A DNA stretch of 64,000 nucleotides from Adineta steineri (taxonomy: Eukaryota; Rotifera; Eurotatoria; Adinetida; Adinetidae), in the NCBI GenBank assembly GCA_905250115.1, contig CAJNOI010000049.1:433372-497371 (forward strand), written 5' to 3'. Of this stretch, positions 1 to 12,990 are shown one piece after another. The translations under genes were made by a program, and so were the position numbers. Every line of letters starts with the position of its first letter. The first letter of the stretch is position 1. A model generated the notes under the pieces. That model saw only the letters and a list, made by a program, of their open reading frames with translations. It was not told the DNA's origin and searched no databases.

Positions 1-1660
1 AAGAACAGCAACACCATGGAGTGTTTTTCAACGTCAAAATCAAGTATAAGACCACCTACACTATTTAAAAAAATAAATACAAAAAAGGTTATAGCGAATT
101 CTATGTATTATTATTATTATTTACCTTGAAATAAGCATTGCAGCAACAACGGATGACTTTTAAATATTGTGTTATTTTTTATACTAGAATAATTTTTTTC
201 TACAAATCATTTAAAAACCATTCATGTGTAAGTACATCTTTAACATATTCATTTCCAAAAGAAATAATAATCCAAATCGGTGTTATAATTAAAAAAATAA
301 TAGTAATCATTACAGATAACCATGTATAATTATCTAAAGTAATGTATGATTTATTATATAAATTTTGAATTTTAAACATATTCTTACCTATAATTTTAAA
401 TAAAAATTCACCGATACTAGCTAAAATACCAAGTGTTGTTGAATCATCGAGTGAAGTAGCAATTGATTTTATGTTTATGTGAAATGACAATAACAAATAA
501 CATGATTCTACCTTAAGAAAAAAACAAATAATTGTATGATATAGAGAGAACTCACAAAGATAACGAAAAAACAGCTATAAAATATTAAAATATTTTTTTG
601 AACACATTTATTTATCATTTCATTACTAAATATCAACAAGAATTATGTGTTGACATAGATCGTATTTTCTTTTATATTCTTTAAAGTGTATTGATGATAC
701 TATCTCTATTATCTTTTAGAAAAAATTGTTTATTTGATCCTATGCACAACAAAATGTGAAATATTAATAAATAAAACAAGTGTATATCGTAAGTTAAAAT
801 GTCCTCGAGATACCCATTTCATAGTAAGTGATACAAGAGCAGCAAGAAAACCAACAACAATAGCTTGTAATCGTGTTAAAATTATATTTCTAATAATCAT
901 ACTTCGAAGTTCTGAATTTTTATCCATATCTCCAATATTAGCCTAAAATTATAGAAGCCTATATTGAATATTTTTGAAATAAATTTTAATTGCATACTTG
1001 TGTAGATAAACGTGATTCTAATGTCATTTCTAGATTTCCTTTTAAGTCAAGTAAAGCTGAGACAAGTACGTATAAATTTCAGTTATTTCTTTAAATACAT
1101 TTAATTCCTAAATAGAAATATAATGAAATTACAACATATTTTGCAATATAACAAAATCGATAATTTTCTTTTTTCTTAAACATATCTACAAGTTGAATAT
1201 ATACAGTACATAAAAACAATATCTAATTTGAGTTTAATCAAAAGGTTAATATTATTCATTGATGATCAGACATAGACGAGTTCCTTAATTTCTATTATTT
1301 TAAAAAATACTATCGAATTCTGAAATAATTAAAATCCTGTTAGAAACACTATAAAAAAACATAAAATTATAATATTAATCAATACCTTAACACGTTCAAG
1401 AACTAATCCAGCAGCAACAGTACCAGATCCTGCCATCATAAAAGGAATGAAAACTTGACGTGCTGCACAATACTATTTTTCTTCATTACGATCAAATATA
1501 GCCGATGATGTTGTTTTGTTATATCGTGAACAATTTTCTATGCAATACGAAAAAAATGAAATTTTACTTGGATATTAATATTATTCAACTTACGATTATG
1601 AATAAGTATTTCAACTTCACTATCATTTGAATTTATACCTGAATCGAAACTATTATCATT
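1..1660 (-). pseudogene. SLC41-type Mg2+ transporter, degraded, 3' end off window
   Basis: Minus-strand exons resemble SLC41 (MgtE-like) Mg2+ carriers of animal membranes. In order I read QVFIPFMMAGSGTVAAG (about 1400-1465), a KGNLEMTLESRLSTQ block (about 1005-1060), ANIGDMDKNSELR followed by a membrane segment (about 780-945), an IATSLDDSTTLGILAS block with a further membrane segment (200-460), and GGLILDF near base 50 continuing off the window. Damage is clear: an in-frame TAG at 1473-1475 just before the QVFIPF block, where a Trp would suit the family; a reading-frame change between the FKEITEIYT and LVSALLDLKG pieces near 1068; and another near 470, between VIVISHKHKIN and the ATSLDD block. 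I therefore call it a decayed copy. Sequencing error or a diverged allele are the alternatives. Confidence 0.75.
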
Positions 1661-2036
1661 TTCATAGACTGTTTGATAATTCAATGGATTCCACTAAAAT
1701 AATTCAAAAGAAATATATGAAACTGAACAAAAAATTAAATTACGTTTTCGTACCATTTTCTTGTAATGAGCTGACAATAATTTGTTTTTTTAATGAAAAT
1801 AATTGTTGATGTTGATTGCTAGCTTCTTCTCATTATCAATACAAAAATAAAACACCTATTGTACATATCTATCGATATTTTAAAACAAACTGACAACAAG
1901 CGCCACATACAATTCATTTGAATAAAAGAATAATTTTAGAAAAATAAATTCAAAATAAATTTATTATGTTTTTGAGAAAAAAGTTTTTTAAGAATTTCTT
2001 TTTCATTAGTTAAATAATAAAATCTTCGATATCATT

Positions 2037-2090
2037 AGGGTGTGGGCGTGTGAATATGGATGAATAAACACCATATCCACATCCACCCTT
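2037..2090. repeat. Telomere-like palindrome 1
   Basis: The G-rich arm agggtgtgggcgtgtg is followed after a short loop by the C-rich arm catatccacatccaccct. It is an imperfect inverted repeat built on TGTGGG-like units and belongs to the family described in the findings. Confidence 0.75.
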
Positions 2091-2370
2091 AAGATATATA
2101 TTATATAATGAATTAACTTCATTGTCTAATGTTTTGTAATATAAATTTTATATTATTTTCTAAAATCGAATTCATAATTTATTTTAATAGTTGGTTCAAA
2201 CCATTCAAAAGTACAAAATCAAGAACGATATAAATTCTTTTTACTATATATTTTAGATTCAACAAACTCTGATCATCATATTTTTCGTTGGGAAATATCG
2301 CTAGCTTTAAATTCAACAAAGATATTCTCATGATACAATACAAATATACTTTATACAATGCACAGATAGA

Positions 2371-2464
2371 AGGGTGTGGGTGTGGGTAAGTTAAGAGATG
2401 ATAGATGCAAACACTCATACCTAACACCCACATATCAGCTGGTGACATACACACACCCACTCCT
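2371..2464. repeat. Telomere-like palindrome 2
   Basis: It begins agggtgtgggtgtgggt and ends acacacacccactcctc, with a longer, partly C-rich middle (ctaacacccaca). Same polarity as the other members: G-rich arm first, C-rich arm second. Confidence 0.7.
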
Positions 2465-2821
2465 CTAGTAGATTTTAGACGAGATCAAGCAAACAGATCC
2501 ATAAACGCCTCGTACTATATCTTTAGCTACATTGTAAACGAACATCTGTATACGGATAATGATCAGTCTTCGTAAAACCACTAGTTTATATCGATGTATC
2601 ATCATTGATGAAAAGCAAACTCTAATAGTTTAAACCAAAACAATTAAGAGATACTTTTTTAAAATTTATTACAAAATAAAGAGAAGTACGTTGACAAAAA
2701 AAGGCATGATAGAATTTAGTATCATATGAATCATCTCTGAATCATTTGATAACAGAATAGAAAAATAAAAGAGCATTAATAAAAACAAACAAGGATAATG
2801 GTAAAAGAAAAAAAAAGAAAT

Positions 2822-2895
2822 TGGTCCCTATGAGGATCGAACTCATGACCTCCGCGTTATTAGCACGGCGCTCTAACCAGCTGAGCTAAGGGACC
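2822..2895 (-). tRNA. tRNA-Ile (anticodon AAU)
   Basis: A 74 nt cloverleaf on the minus strand. The acceptor GGTCCCT pairs with AGGGACC and the discriminator base is A. The A box is TAGCTCAGCTGG, the anticodon loop CTAATAA gives AAU, and the T arm contains GTTCGATCC. There is no intron. A T-rich run suited to RNA polymerase III termination follows (plus-strand A-run at about 2806-2820). It stands alone between the SLC41 remnant and the HAD hydrolase. Confidence 0.95.
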
Positions 2896-3473
2896 ACATT
2901 TTTTTCGTCATCGAAACAAGTATTTATATTTTTCAAGGATATATTGAATTTCGATTAAACCTCTATTCAAACATATATAATTTGTTCAAAAAGGATGATA
3001 GTAGTTTGATGAAGCTCAAATTATATTCATAATGTAGTTATTCAAAAATAAAACAAATAGAAATATAAATCTTTTTGAATTTTATTTAAAAACAACGGAT
3101 GACTGAAGATTTTCTAAAAAACAGATAAATGTTTTTAGAAATATACGTAAACTAAGAATAGTTTGTTATCTAATTCCTCTTTGAATCATTTACAATAAAT
3201 CAATATTTTCATATCTCGACTATTTTATTAATAGCAATGCACGAGTTTCATATTTGTTTAAGATAGTCTTTTCTTATCTCTTTGATTTTTATGTATTTAT
3301 CCTACTTATTATGAGTGACCTTTTTATTTTCTGTCGATAATTTATTGGAAAGATTTGAGTTAATTACATATTTTTATTTACAACTTTAATCAAAAATAAA
3401 AACCCAATCCATTATATGTACATAAAAAAAAATAATAAGAAAACTGCTATTTTTTTTTCTATCCAAAAACTTT
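2896..3473. other. Gene-free spacer
   Basis: AT-rich. No open frame, repeat or RNA recognised. It probably includes the 3' UTR of the HAD hydrolase that ends at 3474. Confidence 0.5.
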
Positions 3474-4971
3474 TTAAAAATTCCATGGGCATTGTTCTTT
3501 ATTAAGAACATATTTAACAGCGTCTAAAACATCACCTTGAATTGTCGTTGGTATTTTCCATGGTTCTGTATCATCAATTATGTGTTTATTTGGATCATAA
3601 ACACCTGTACATACAAGAATTGATTCACATATAGTGGCACTTAAATATTGTGAATCCTGAATTAAATCATATCCACTAGTACTAGTTTTACAATTCATAT
3701 CTTGTTTTAGTAAATCATTATATATATTTGCACCAACAATATCAACATCAGGATTGTCACTAGAATATAGAATGAAAGTTTTTATTTAGAATCATATTCG
3801 TACAAAATATTACCCAATAAAATAAATTCGATCAATTTTTGATTGTCCATTAACAAATGCTAATTTATTTGCAATAATTTCAGCATATTGAAACGAAATT
3901 TCAAATGGTTTACCAGTAAATGCTTTATATTTTAATTCCTTTCCACTAAGTTTCTATTTGAAAATAAAAATTACATTTTTATAAAATTCTATTATGTAAA
4001 TTAATGATTTACTTTATATAAAGTTTCTAAACATGTAAGAAAAGCTCCATGACCAAAACGTGGTAGATCAGCGGCAGCTTTGAAAACTAAATCTTTATTG
4101 CAAGCAATAACTGGTATATGATTACAATCATTTGTTTTATCAACAGGTACAACTGCTGGATTGCCATCCGTTAGAAGAAGATCAGTAATAACCTGTAATG
4201 AACTTTCCCAATTGATCGGTTCACCAAGTAAGAGAATGGCTGTATTAGAAAGAAACAAGATTACTAATAAATAAAATAATTACTAAAGAAAAAACTTTAC
4301 CATCAATGGGACGGAAATTTTCATCACGAACAAGCCCTTGTGTTTTTATCATTTCACTCTTAATAAAACGAAAAACAGAATTGGATATAATGATAAAAAT
4401 TATATTTCTATCTTACTAATTTAGCTCGATTCATATGATCCACCATATCTAAATCTGGAAATGCTTTACATACTTTTTCGATTGTTGTTATACTTTTAAA
4501 ACCAAGACTATACAAATATAAAATAAAGATCAATATCTTTCTAATGATCAATTACATACAGTCGACCAATTTCTTCTGTAGGACCTTGTCCAGATATCAA
4601 AACATGTTTGTTATGATATTCTGTAAAAGTACAGATTGGTGTTTGAGCAAGTACAACTTGATCTGGATTGATCTATAATTTAGAATCAATGTTAAATAAA
4701 GTTATATTATAACAGAAAGATATGTACAATAATTCCAAGCATAGATGATAATTGTTTGGCCTTTTCTGATTCCAATACACATGTATTTGAAAGAAAAACG
4801 ACAGGTATTTTAAGTTGAATTAATGCTTGAATAGCAGGTTTTGCTGCTTTTATAAAATTTGGACCTTTTGTAATAACACCATCAATATCAAAAATACAGG
4901 CAAAATCTATCTGTTAATAAAGAATATAAATAATTATTTTTTATATCAATAAGTATCTTTACCAGTTTCAT
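3474..4971 (-). CDS. HDHD5: HAD-superfamily hydrolase, HDHD5/CECR5-like
   Basis: Seven to eight exons with short introns. The first codes only for MKL. Exon 2 carries the HAD nucleophile motif as FDIDGVITKGP (about 4860-4915). Later exons carry LSNTCVLESEKA, VLISGQGPTEEIGRLY, LGFKSITTIEK, AILLLGEPINWESSLQ, PRFGHGAFLTCLETLYK, and finally DNPDVDIVGANIY with SILVCTGVY. That order and wording match the HDHD5 (CECR5) family, putative phosphatases often reported in mitochondria; the physiological substrate is not settled. No mitochondrial presequence is visible: only MKL precedes the motif, so a further 5' exon could be missing. The stop is TAA at 3474-3476. Confidence 0.85.
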
Positions 4972-7346
4972 AGTAGAAATTATGAGAAGATCGAAGGATA
5001 TGCGCTGAAAATCGAGTATTTTGTTATGTGATGCTCAGGTTAATACTTCATACACATATATATAGGTTGCTAGTTAAAGGCATGAATAAGATAGAAGCAC
5101 GTGTTGTCAGTGTGATTTTATTACGAAATTGTGCTATTTTAGTTCCTTAACCATCATCTGATGTTGTGGGGCTGTGAATGACAGTCAGATGACGTACGTT
5201 CAGGCTTAAGCAATTTTCTTGTTGTTCTTCTCCCGGATGTAGCCTATAGACGTATTGTCAACATTATTCTCTTTCTCGATCATGCCTTCGACGCGTGCAA
5301 GTAACATCGTAGTTTTGTCTTACTTTAGTTTCAGTATAATATAACGCATAAAATTAATTAGTAAGCATACATTCAACGCATGATCGACTAGTTTTTACCA
5401 ATAAAAAAAAAAGTTTTTTTCCTATAAGCAATATTTGACTCATTCATGATCAGTATGAAAGCAAGAACATGAATGATATTAATACCTTATCTTTTTAATG
5501 GCAACTTGCTCTCTACCTTATTCTGTAAATATTAGTTAAAAGAACATAACATTTGCGCCAGTAGTGACCCACTTTGTATTCGAAGGATTTGAGTAGTATG
5601 TTGGAGATTTAAGTTCCCCAGTTAAACAAGAGCGTACAAATTATCTTCTGTTGAAAAATATCACTGACTTTGTTAACTGCATCATATATTGAATTAATTA
5701 TACGATTAAATAAACGAACGGAAAGAATGAGATCAAAGATTTGAAATCCAAAACATCAATTATTATAGATAAAAAATAATAATTAGTAAATATTCAATAT
5801 TTTCTAATATTTTCTAATTTGTAATTTAATTGACGGTATATCTGATTGTCTTCAAAACTGTAATAGATAAAATATTCACATATTTCACGTATTTGATTAT
5901 TAATCAAATATGTTGTTATTGTAAACTAGACAAGCAAAACTATTAGAACTACATGAAACAACAATTTGTTTTACTGTATATTCGAATCAAATATCAAAAA
6001 TTCTTTCCATAAGAACCTTATCGAATTGATTCCTTCAAGATTATGAACGGAAAAAATAATACCGAATTCGTCTCTTCACTTTCATTCCGTAATACTATTT
6101 ATGAGTACAATGTTTTATGATATAAATATTTGTATAAAGAAAAAAGAAATGAAAATCTGGAAAACTGATAGGATTTCAATAATCGTTTTATATATAAATA
6201 TATCTGAAATTATATTGTATGATGTCTTTTACATACTAATTAACTAAACGAATTATGTAATAATATACTATCAAAGATCGACTAGATAACAGACAATACA
6301 CATCAAATTTTGAAACTAAGTCCATGCTATCATGTAGATGATGTTTACAATAAATTAATTCTAAATAATATTCAACAACTAAGAAATTAAAAATTATACA
6401 ATAGCTCTTCATTCCTAGTAATCTACAGATTCTTTTAAAATATGAATAAATCATATAAGCAATAAAAACATCGATATTGCCAGTTTAATATTTATAGAAT
6501 TATGCATATGTTGAGTAAATATTTGTCTTCTTTGTAAATACTTATAAAGTAGAAAAAAAACATCCATTTTTATATTTCTTCAACGAAAGTTCGATAAGTT
6601 CAAAAAATAAATTATATATTGAAAGGCTTCTACAGAAAGAATATTTTTTCTCTACCACACATATTTACCACACTTCTACATGATGTTTCCTGTCATCTTA
6701 AAAAAACATTATATGTAGATATTTGATCAAAATTCTTATAGCATCTAATACTTTTTAACTAAAAGTAGACGTTATCAAACGGTCATTGAGTGTATAATAT
6801 TAAATTTTAAGATAAATAGTTTTCAAAAAAGAACTCTAAAGTGTACCCAGAAACGCTAACCTTTCGTACTGAGTGTCCTTATAGATCAAACATGGAACGA
6901 ACAGCTAATACAGTTACATTCTGTATATTTTTTTTTGGTCACGACTTACATGCGTGTTCTCATATGTTTCGCATAGATATAAATAACTACCAGGCAATAA
7001 TTGACTCAATAGAACATATGATTCATTTTTTCGTTCTTTATTTAGAATCTTTTGCATTATATATTTTCTTTTTCATCTGTTCTTCTCTTTTGTTCTTCTT
7101 TCCAGTTATGATTTATGTCGTTTATCCATTTTCTCTAGGCAAGTCGTACTTTGCTATGAAGAAAATAGCAATGCACATTACCGACGTCAACAGTAAAGAA
7201 AAGAAAAAAAGAGAAAGGAATAAGTGCAAAGAGTCGCCGGGTTTATTTTATTTCATTTCTTTTTAATACGTACTACATATAATACTCGTATATAAAAAGT
7301 GTAACTGATCAAAAAGTTCATAGTTTAATTTTAGAATCAATTTATT
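4972..7346. other. Gene-free spacer between divergent genes
   Basis: About 2.4 kb between the start of the HAD hydrolase (minus strand) and glycogen phosphorylase (plus strand), so both promoters should lie here. Sequence is AT-rich with homopolymer runs. A 141-codon open stretch at 6841-7266 starts with GTG, is low-complexity and was not accepted. I see no recognisable repeat or RNA. Confidence 0.5.
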
Positions 7347-10300
7347 ATGGAACAAGTTGTAAGATTCTATTTTCAAATAATTTATACTAATAACATTATA
7401 CGATATTTTATTGTTAGAAATCTGCATTGAAAACAGTTCAACAAACAGTTACTGAAGGTATTCATGATCTGACCGTTAGTAAAGATGAAAAAAAAGATGA
7501 ACAAAAAAAACCTAATCAATCAACACCAACAAAAAAATCAGTACCGACAGGATCAGCGGCATTAAAACTTAAAGCTTCGAAACAAATTAGTATTCGTGGT
7601 ATTCCATTGGTAAGATCTATAAATTATTTTTATTTTTTAAAAGAAAACTAAAATGTTTAAATGTCGATTTTATATTAGTTAGAAAATGTTCAAGGAGTAA
7701 AGAAAACTTTCAATCGTCATTTACATTTTACTGTTGTTAAAGATCGTGATGTTGCTACTCAACGTGATTATTATTCATCATTAGCTTATACTGGTTAGTT
7801 TTACATAGAAAATAAAAGATTAGTTACATATGTAAATCTTTATGTTTGAATATATAGTTCGTGATCATCTTGTTGGTAGATGGATTCGCACACATCAACA
7901 TCATTTTGAATCTGATGGAAAAGTATAAAATTTCTGTAAAATGAAATTCAAATATTTATTTACTTGTATTTTAGCGTGTTTATTATCTTTCTATGGAATT
8001 TTATATGGGACGAACATTAGCAAATTGTATGATTAATTTAGGCATTGAAAATGATGTTGATGAAGCTCTTTATGAATTGGGTTTAAATATTGAAGAATTA
8101 GAAGAATTTGAAATGGATGCAGCACTTGGAAATGGTGGTTTAGGTAAATTATTATTAAAAAAGAAAAATTTGAAATCATAACTTTTATTTTATTTCAATT
8201 ATCTTATTTAGGTCGATTAGCTGCTTGTTTTCTTGATAGCATGGCAACATTAGGGCTTTCATCATATGGATATGGTCTTCGATATGACTATGGTAATAAT
8301 TTATATTAGTAATTTAATTATATATTCTTTTTCTTGAATTAAGGTATTTTTACACAACAAATTAAAGATGGCTTTCAAAATGAAGTTCCAGATGATTGGT
8401 TAAGATATGGTAATCCATGGGAAATATCTCGACCAGAATTTCTTGTACCTGTACAATTCTATGGTAAAGTTATTGAAGAAAATGGAAAAAAGAAATGGGT
8501 TGAAACTGAAATAATTCAAGCTATGCCATTTGATACACCAGTAAGATTCTATTAGTTTCTGTATAAGATAAATCTTTATAATCAAAAATTGAGTAAATTG
8601 ATCAGTTTTTCAGTAAATACTTTCTTAAGTTATAATATCCATAAATTTAATCGGTCTTTCTTTTGTCTAAATTTCGGCTGTATATAATGAAAATAAATAT
8701 CTTTTTAGATTCCTGGTTATAATAATAATGTCATAAATACACTTCGATTATGGTCAGCTAAAGCACCAGGAAAATTTAATTTTCAATTATTCAATGCTGG
8801 TGATTATATTCGTGCTGTTGCTGAACAAGTAAACTTAAATAAAACGTTTTACTTTAAAAATTCTTTCATTTATTATTATTATTCTAGAGTTTAACTGAAA
8901 ATATTACTCGTGTATTATATCCAAATGACAATGTATGTATAAAGAAAGAGGAAACAAAATTTTCGACTAATAAATTTTGTTTATTTAGTTTGATGAAGGA
9001 AAAATTCTTCGTTTACAACAAGAATTCTTCTTAGTATCAGCATCATTACAAGATATTTTAAGACGTTATAAACATTCCAAACCATATTCTGCTACAGATA
9101 AAAAACCTGATTTTACACGTTTTCCAGAGAAAGCAGCTGTTCAATTGAATGATACACATCCAGCATTATCTGTTGCAGAATTAATGCGTTTATTAATTGA
9201 TGAAGAAAATCTTGAATGGGATCAAGCATTTGAAATAACCAAAAAAACAATTGCTTATACAAATCATACATTATTACCTGAAGCACTTGAACGATGGCCT
9301 ATTGATATGTTTGAAAAACTTTTACCACGACATTTACAAATTATTACAGAAATTAATTTACATCATTTAGACGTAAGAATAAAATAATAATTCAATTTTT
9401 TTAAAATAAATTATTCTTCTTTCTTTTTTAGCTTGTACGACAAAAATGGCCTGGAGATGAAGAACGTCTTAAACGTATGTCAGTTGTTGAAGATGAACAT
9501 AAAGTAAGAGAATAATTTAAATAGATAAATTATTAAACTGATATTATTTATTCTAGGTTGTTAACATGGGTTATTTATCAATTGTTGGTTCACATGCTGT
9601 TAATGGTGTTGCTCAATTACATAGTGATTTATTAAAATCTACACTGTAAATTTTCATATATTCTTTCTTAGTAATAAATATGTATTTATTTTTATATAGA
9701 TTTAAAGATTTTTATGAACTTAATCCTGAAAAATTTCAAAATAAAACAAATGGTATAACACCACGTCGTTGGATATTATTATGTAATCCTGATTTATCTG
9801 ATGCAATTGCAAGTAAAATAGGTGAAAGTTGGATAACAAATTTATCACAATTATCACAATTACGTAATTTTGTTAATGATGAACAATTTATTCAAGATGT
9901 TCAACGTATTAAACTCGTAAATTTATTTATTTTATTAATAAATAATATTTTCAAAAACAAAAAATAATCTTTTAGGAAAATAAACAACGTTTAGTTGAAA
10001 TGTTTAAAGATGAGTATAATGTTAATGTTAATCCAGCTTCAATGTTTGATGTACAAATAAAACGTATACATGAATATAAACGACAATTATTAAATTGTCT
10101 TCATATTATTACACTTTACAATCGTATTAAAGATAATCCAGATGCACAAACTGTTCCACGTACAATTATTTTTGGTGGAAAGGTAAAAATAATCAGACGT
10201 AATTTTTTTTCCTATACAATATTTCATCTATATTTAAGGCTGCACCTGGTTATTTAACTGCTAAATTAAGTAAGTTCATTTGTAAAAAGAAGAAAAACTA

Positions 10301-11291
10301 AAATTTATCTGTTTTTTTCCTTCTATAAATTTTAGTTATTAAATTAATTTGTAATGTTGGACGTACAGTTAATAATGATCCAGTAGTTGGTGATCGACTT
10401 AAAGTTATTTTTCTTGAAAATTATCGTGTTAGTCTTGGTATGTATAAATTATAAATTTTAGTTTCCAATACATATGATTATTTTGTTATATTTTAGCTGA
10501 AAAAATCATTCCAGCTGTTGATTTATCAGAACAAATTTCATTGGCTGGCTTAGAAGCATCCGGTACAGGTAATATGAAAATGATGCTTAATGGTGCATTA
10601 ACAATTGGTACATTGGATGGTGCAAATGTTGAAATGGATGAAGAAGTTGGACGTGATAATATATTTATATTCGGTATGACTGTTGATGATGTTGATGCAT
10701 TACGCAAAAAAGGGTAAAAAAGAAAAAAATGTTTATAAAATATTTATACTAAAATTTTTCTATAGATATAAATCCAAAGAATTTTATGATCGTGAACCAG
10801 AATTAAAACGAGCATTGGATCAAATTCGAGATGGATTTTTTTCACCTGAAGATCCAAATATTTTTGCTGATATTATTAAACATTTACTTGATTGGAATGA
10901 TCAGTAAGTGTTTTTCAATTTTTTAAAGAAAATAATTAAATTTTTTTTGTTATAGTTATATGTTACTTGCTGATTATGCTGAGTATGTTAAAGCACAAGA
11001 ACGTGTTGATCAATTATATAAAGTAAAAAAAAAATAGAACAAAAAAAAAACAAATATTATTTTAATTTAATTTAGAATCAAACTGAATGGACGAAAAAAT
11101 GTATTTTAAATATTGCTGCATCTGGCAAATTCTCATCTGATCGAACAATTGCTGAATATGCAAAAGAAATTTGGGGTGTTGCACCATCAGATAAAAAATT
11201 ACCTGCACCCGAAGAAGGTCGACCAGGTATGAAACATGAAGGTGAAAAAATCGAAGTAACACAACCACATGTTCGACGACAAGATTATTAA
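7347..11291 (+). CDS. PYG: Glycogen phosphorylase
   Basis: About twenty small exons encode a full-length glycogen phosphorylase, which releases glucose-1-phosphate from glycogen in the cytosol using pyridoxal phosphate. Seen: [13 protein letters not shown] near the N-terminus, where the Ser (about residue 62) aligns with the regulatory Ser14 of animal enzymes; [82 protein letters not shown]; and the PLP-lysine block [20 protein letters not shown]. It ends RRQDY. Compared with vertebrate enzymes there is an N-terminal extension of about 48 residues, Lys/Thr/Gln rich. The start ATG at 7347 sits in a four-codon exon (MEQV) and splices in phase to the next exon. The enzyme appears intact; phosphorylation control is inferred from the conserved Ser. 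Confidence 0.95.
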
Positions 11292-11558
11292 GAACAAGTC
11301 AAAATAAATTCGTATAACGAAAAAACTAGATTAGAATGATTTCTTAATTTTATTCTTTTTATTATAATCGCGCTTTTTTTCCATAGCTTTATTTCTTCTT
11401 TTTTCGTGTATGTACATGTGCGCGTCTAAACTAGGTTTTATTTAATAAACAAGCATTTAATGACAACGTACTTTTTTTTTTGTTTCTGTTCTGTATCTTT
11501 TAACGTTAAGCTTTAGAAAAAAATATATTTAAAGGAAAAAGAAAAATATTATTTTGTA
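11292..11558. other. Short spacer between two same-strand genes
   Basis: About 270 bp containing the 3' UTR of glycogen phosphorylase (AATAAA-like signal near 11441) and the 5' region of the ChaC gene. A T-run lies near 11470. Confidence 0.5.
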
Positions 11559-12990
11559 ATGTGGATATTTGGCTATGGTTCGATTGTTTGGAAACCAGAT
11601 TTTCGATATATTAATCGAATGGAAGGACATGTAAAAGGTTTTATTCGACGTTTTTGGCAATTATCAGAAGATCATCGTGGTTTACCAGGAAAAGTAATTT
11701 GATTATTCATAATTTTTAATTAAAATATAATTTATATTTATTTTACCTTAGCCAGGACGAGTGGTAACATTGATATCAACAGGAAATCCGTTAGTAAGTT
11801 AAAATAATCATTTACTTTTAAGATTAGATAGACTTTATCTTAATTGTGGAGGTTTTTTTTCAGCTACTTAAAAATAAATATTTATGTACCTGAATTAACT
11901 GAGCTAGACGAACGATTAGTTCAACTCAAAAATCATATAAGAACTATAAGACTATTATCTAAACTAAAACTTTCCATATGATTTTATATTTATGCTTCAT
12001 TTCATAATAATCGATAGTCTTATTTGATTTTTTTTTCGTTCGATTAAGAGAAAAAGAATTATATGAGAAGAATATTTTGATTTTTGAAATATGACTGTTT
12101 TTTCTTTTTTGACAATGATCGGCGACTGTATATATTTGCATTTATGATTAACTTCTCTTACATTAATTAAGAAAAAGAAATATATATATTAGAGATACAA
12201 GAATTTTATTCAATGTTAATTAAATTTCTTCAACTGTACTTAATAACTTCTATTTTATTTATTCTATAAAAAAAAAACTAAGTAACCTTGAATTACGATT
12301 TACTTCTTATATAGGAAGTAGTTAGATATTTGATATTGTCATTCGCGTATAAAAGAACGTCGATGAAATACGCTTGATGACATTAAGTCATTATTATCTG
12401 TTATTATTTAATGAAAATATGATCTTAAAAGAATAGAAAATTAATTTCAAGGAAATTCTATCAAGAATCTAAGTAATTAGAAAAAAAGACCGTCATATAA
12501 GAATTAATTTAATTCTTTTTTCATAAACAACGAGAAGCTTTTGTGATTATGTTATAAAAAAAACAGAAATAGAACTATTTTTTTATTTTTTATTTTATTT
12601 ATCAAGGACTGTGTTTATGGTGCTGCGTACGAAATCTCAAATGAAGATGAAGCAAGTGTGCGTCATGTACTTGATGTACGTGAAAAAGATGGTTATACAA
12701 TTATTGAAACTTCATTTTATCCTAATGATAATGATCAAAAAGAAAGAAATTGTTATACTTATATGGCTCAACAGGATAATCCATTTTGGGGTGGTGATGC
12801 ACCAATAGATCAGATTGCTAAACAGATTGCTGAAGCACATGGACCTAGTGGATCTAATCGTGAATATTTATTTAAATTAGCAGATGCTATACGATTATTA
12901 ACATCGGTAAATGATGAACATCTATTTACACTTGATCAACTTGTCAAGGAAATTTTAACTAAAGATGAACAAAATATTATTAGTATATAA
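11559..12990 (+). CDS. CHAC2: ChaC-type gamma-glutamylcyclotransferase
   Basis: Three exons: 11559-11693, 11752-11793 and 12607-12990, all joining in phase 0. The protein, about 186 residues, begins [15 protein letters not shown], the substrate-binding GYGSxxW signature, and continues [39 protein letters not shown] (containing the catalytic Glu of the family) and [19 protein letters not shown]. ChaC enzymes degrade cytosolic glutathione to 5-oxoproline and Cys-Gly. Length and the absence of N-terminal extension favour the constitutive CHAC2 type over stress-induced CHAC1. Intron 2 is about 813 nt, unusually long for this gene-dense area. Confidence 0.9.

Larger units (their letters stand above)
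1661..2821. other. Gene-free spacer with two telomere-like palindromes
   Basis: AT-rich sequence without convincing coding potential. It holds the palindromes at 2037-2090 and 2371-2464, listed separately. Confidence 0.6.

Noticed and set aside
6841-7266. 141-codon open stretch as a gene
   Set aside because: It starts with GTG, not ATG; it is Phe/Ile-rich low-complexity sequence with no domain and lies in the promoter region of glycogen phosphorylase.
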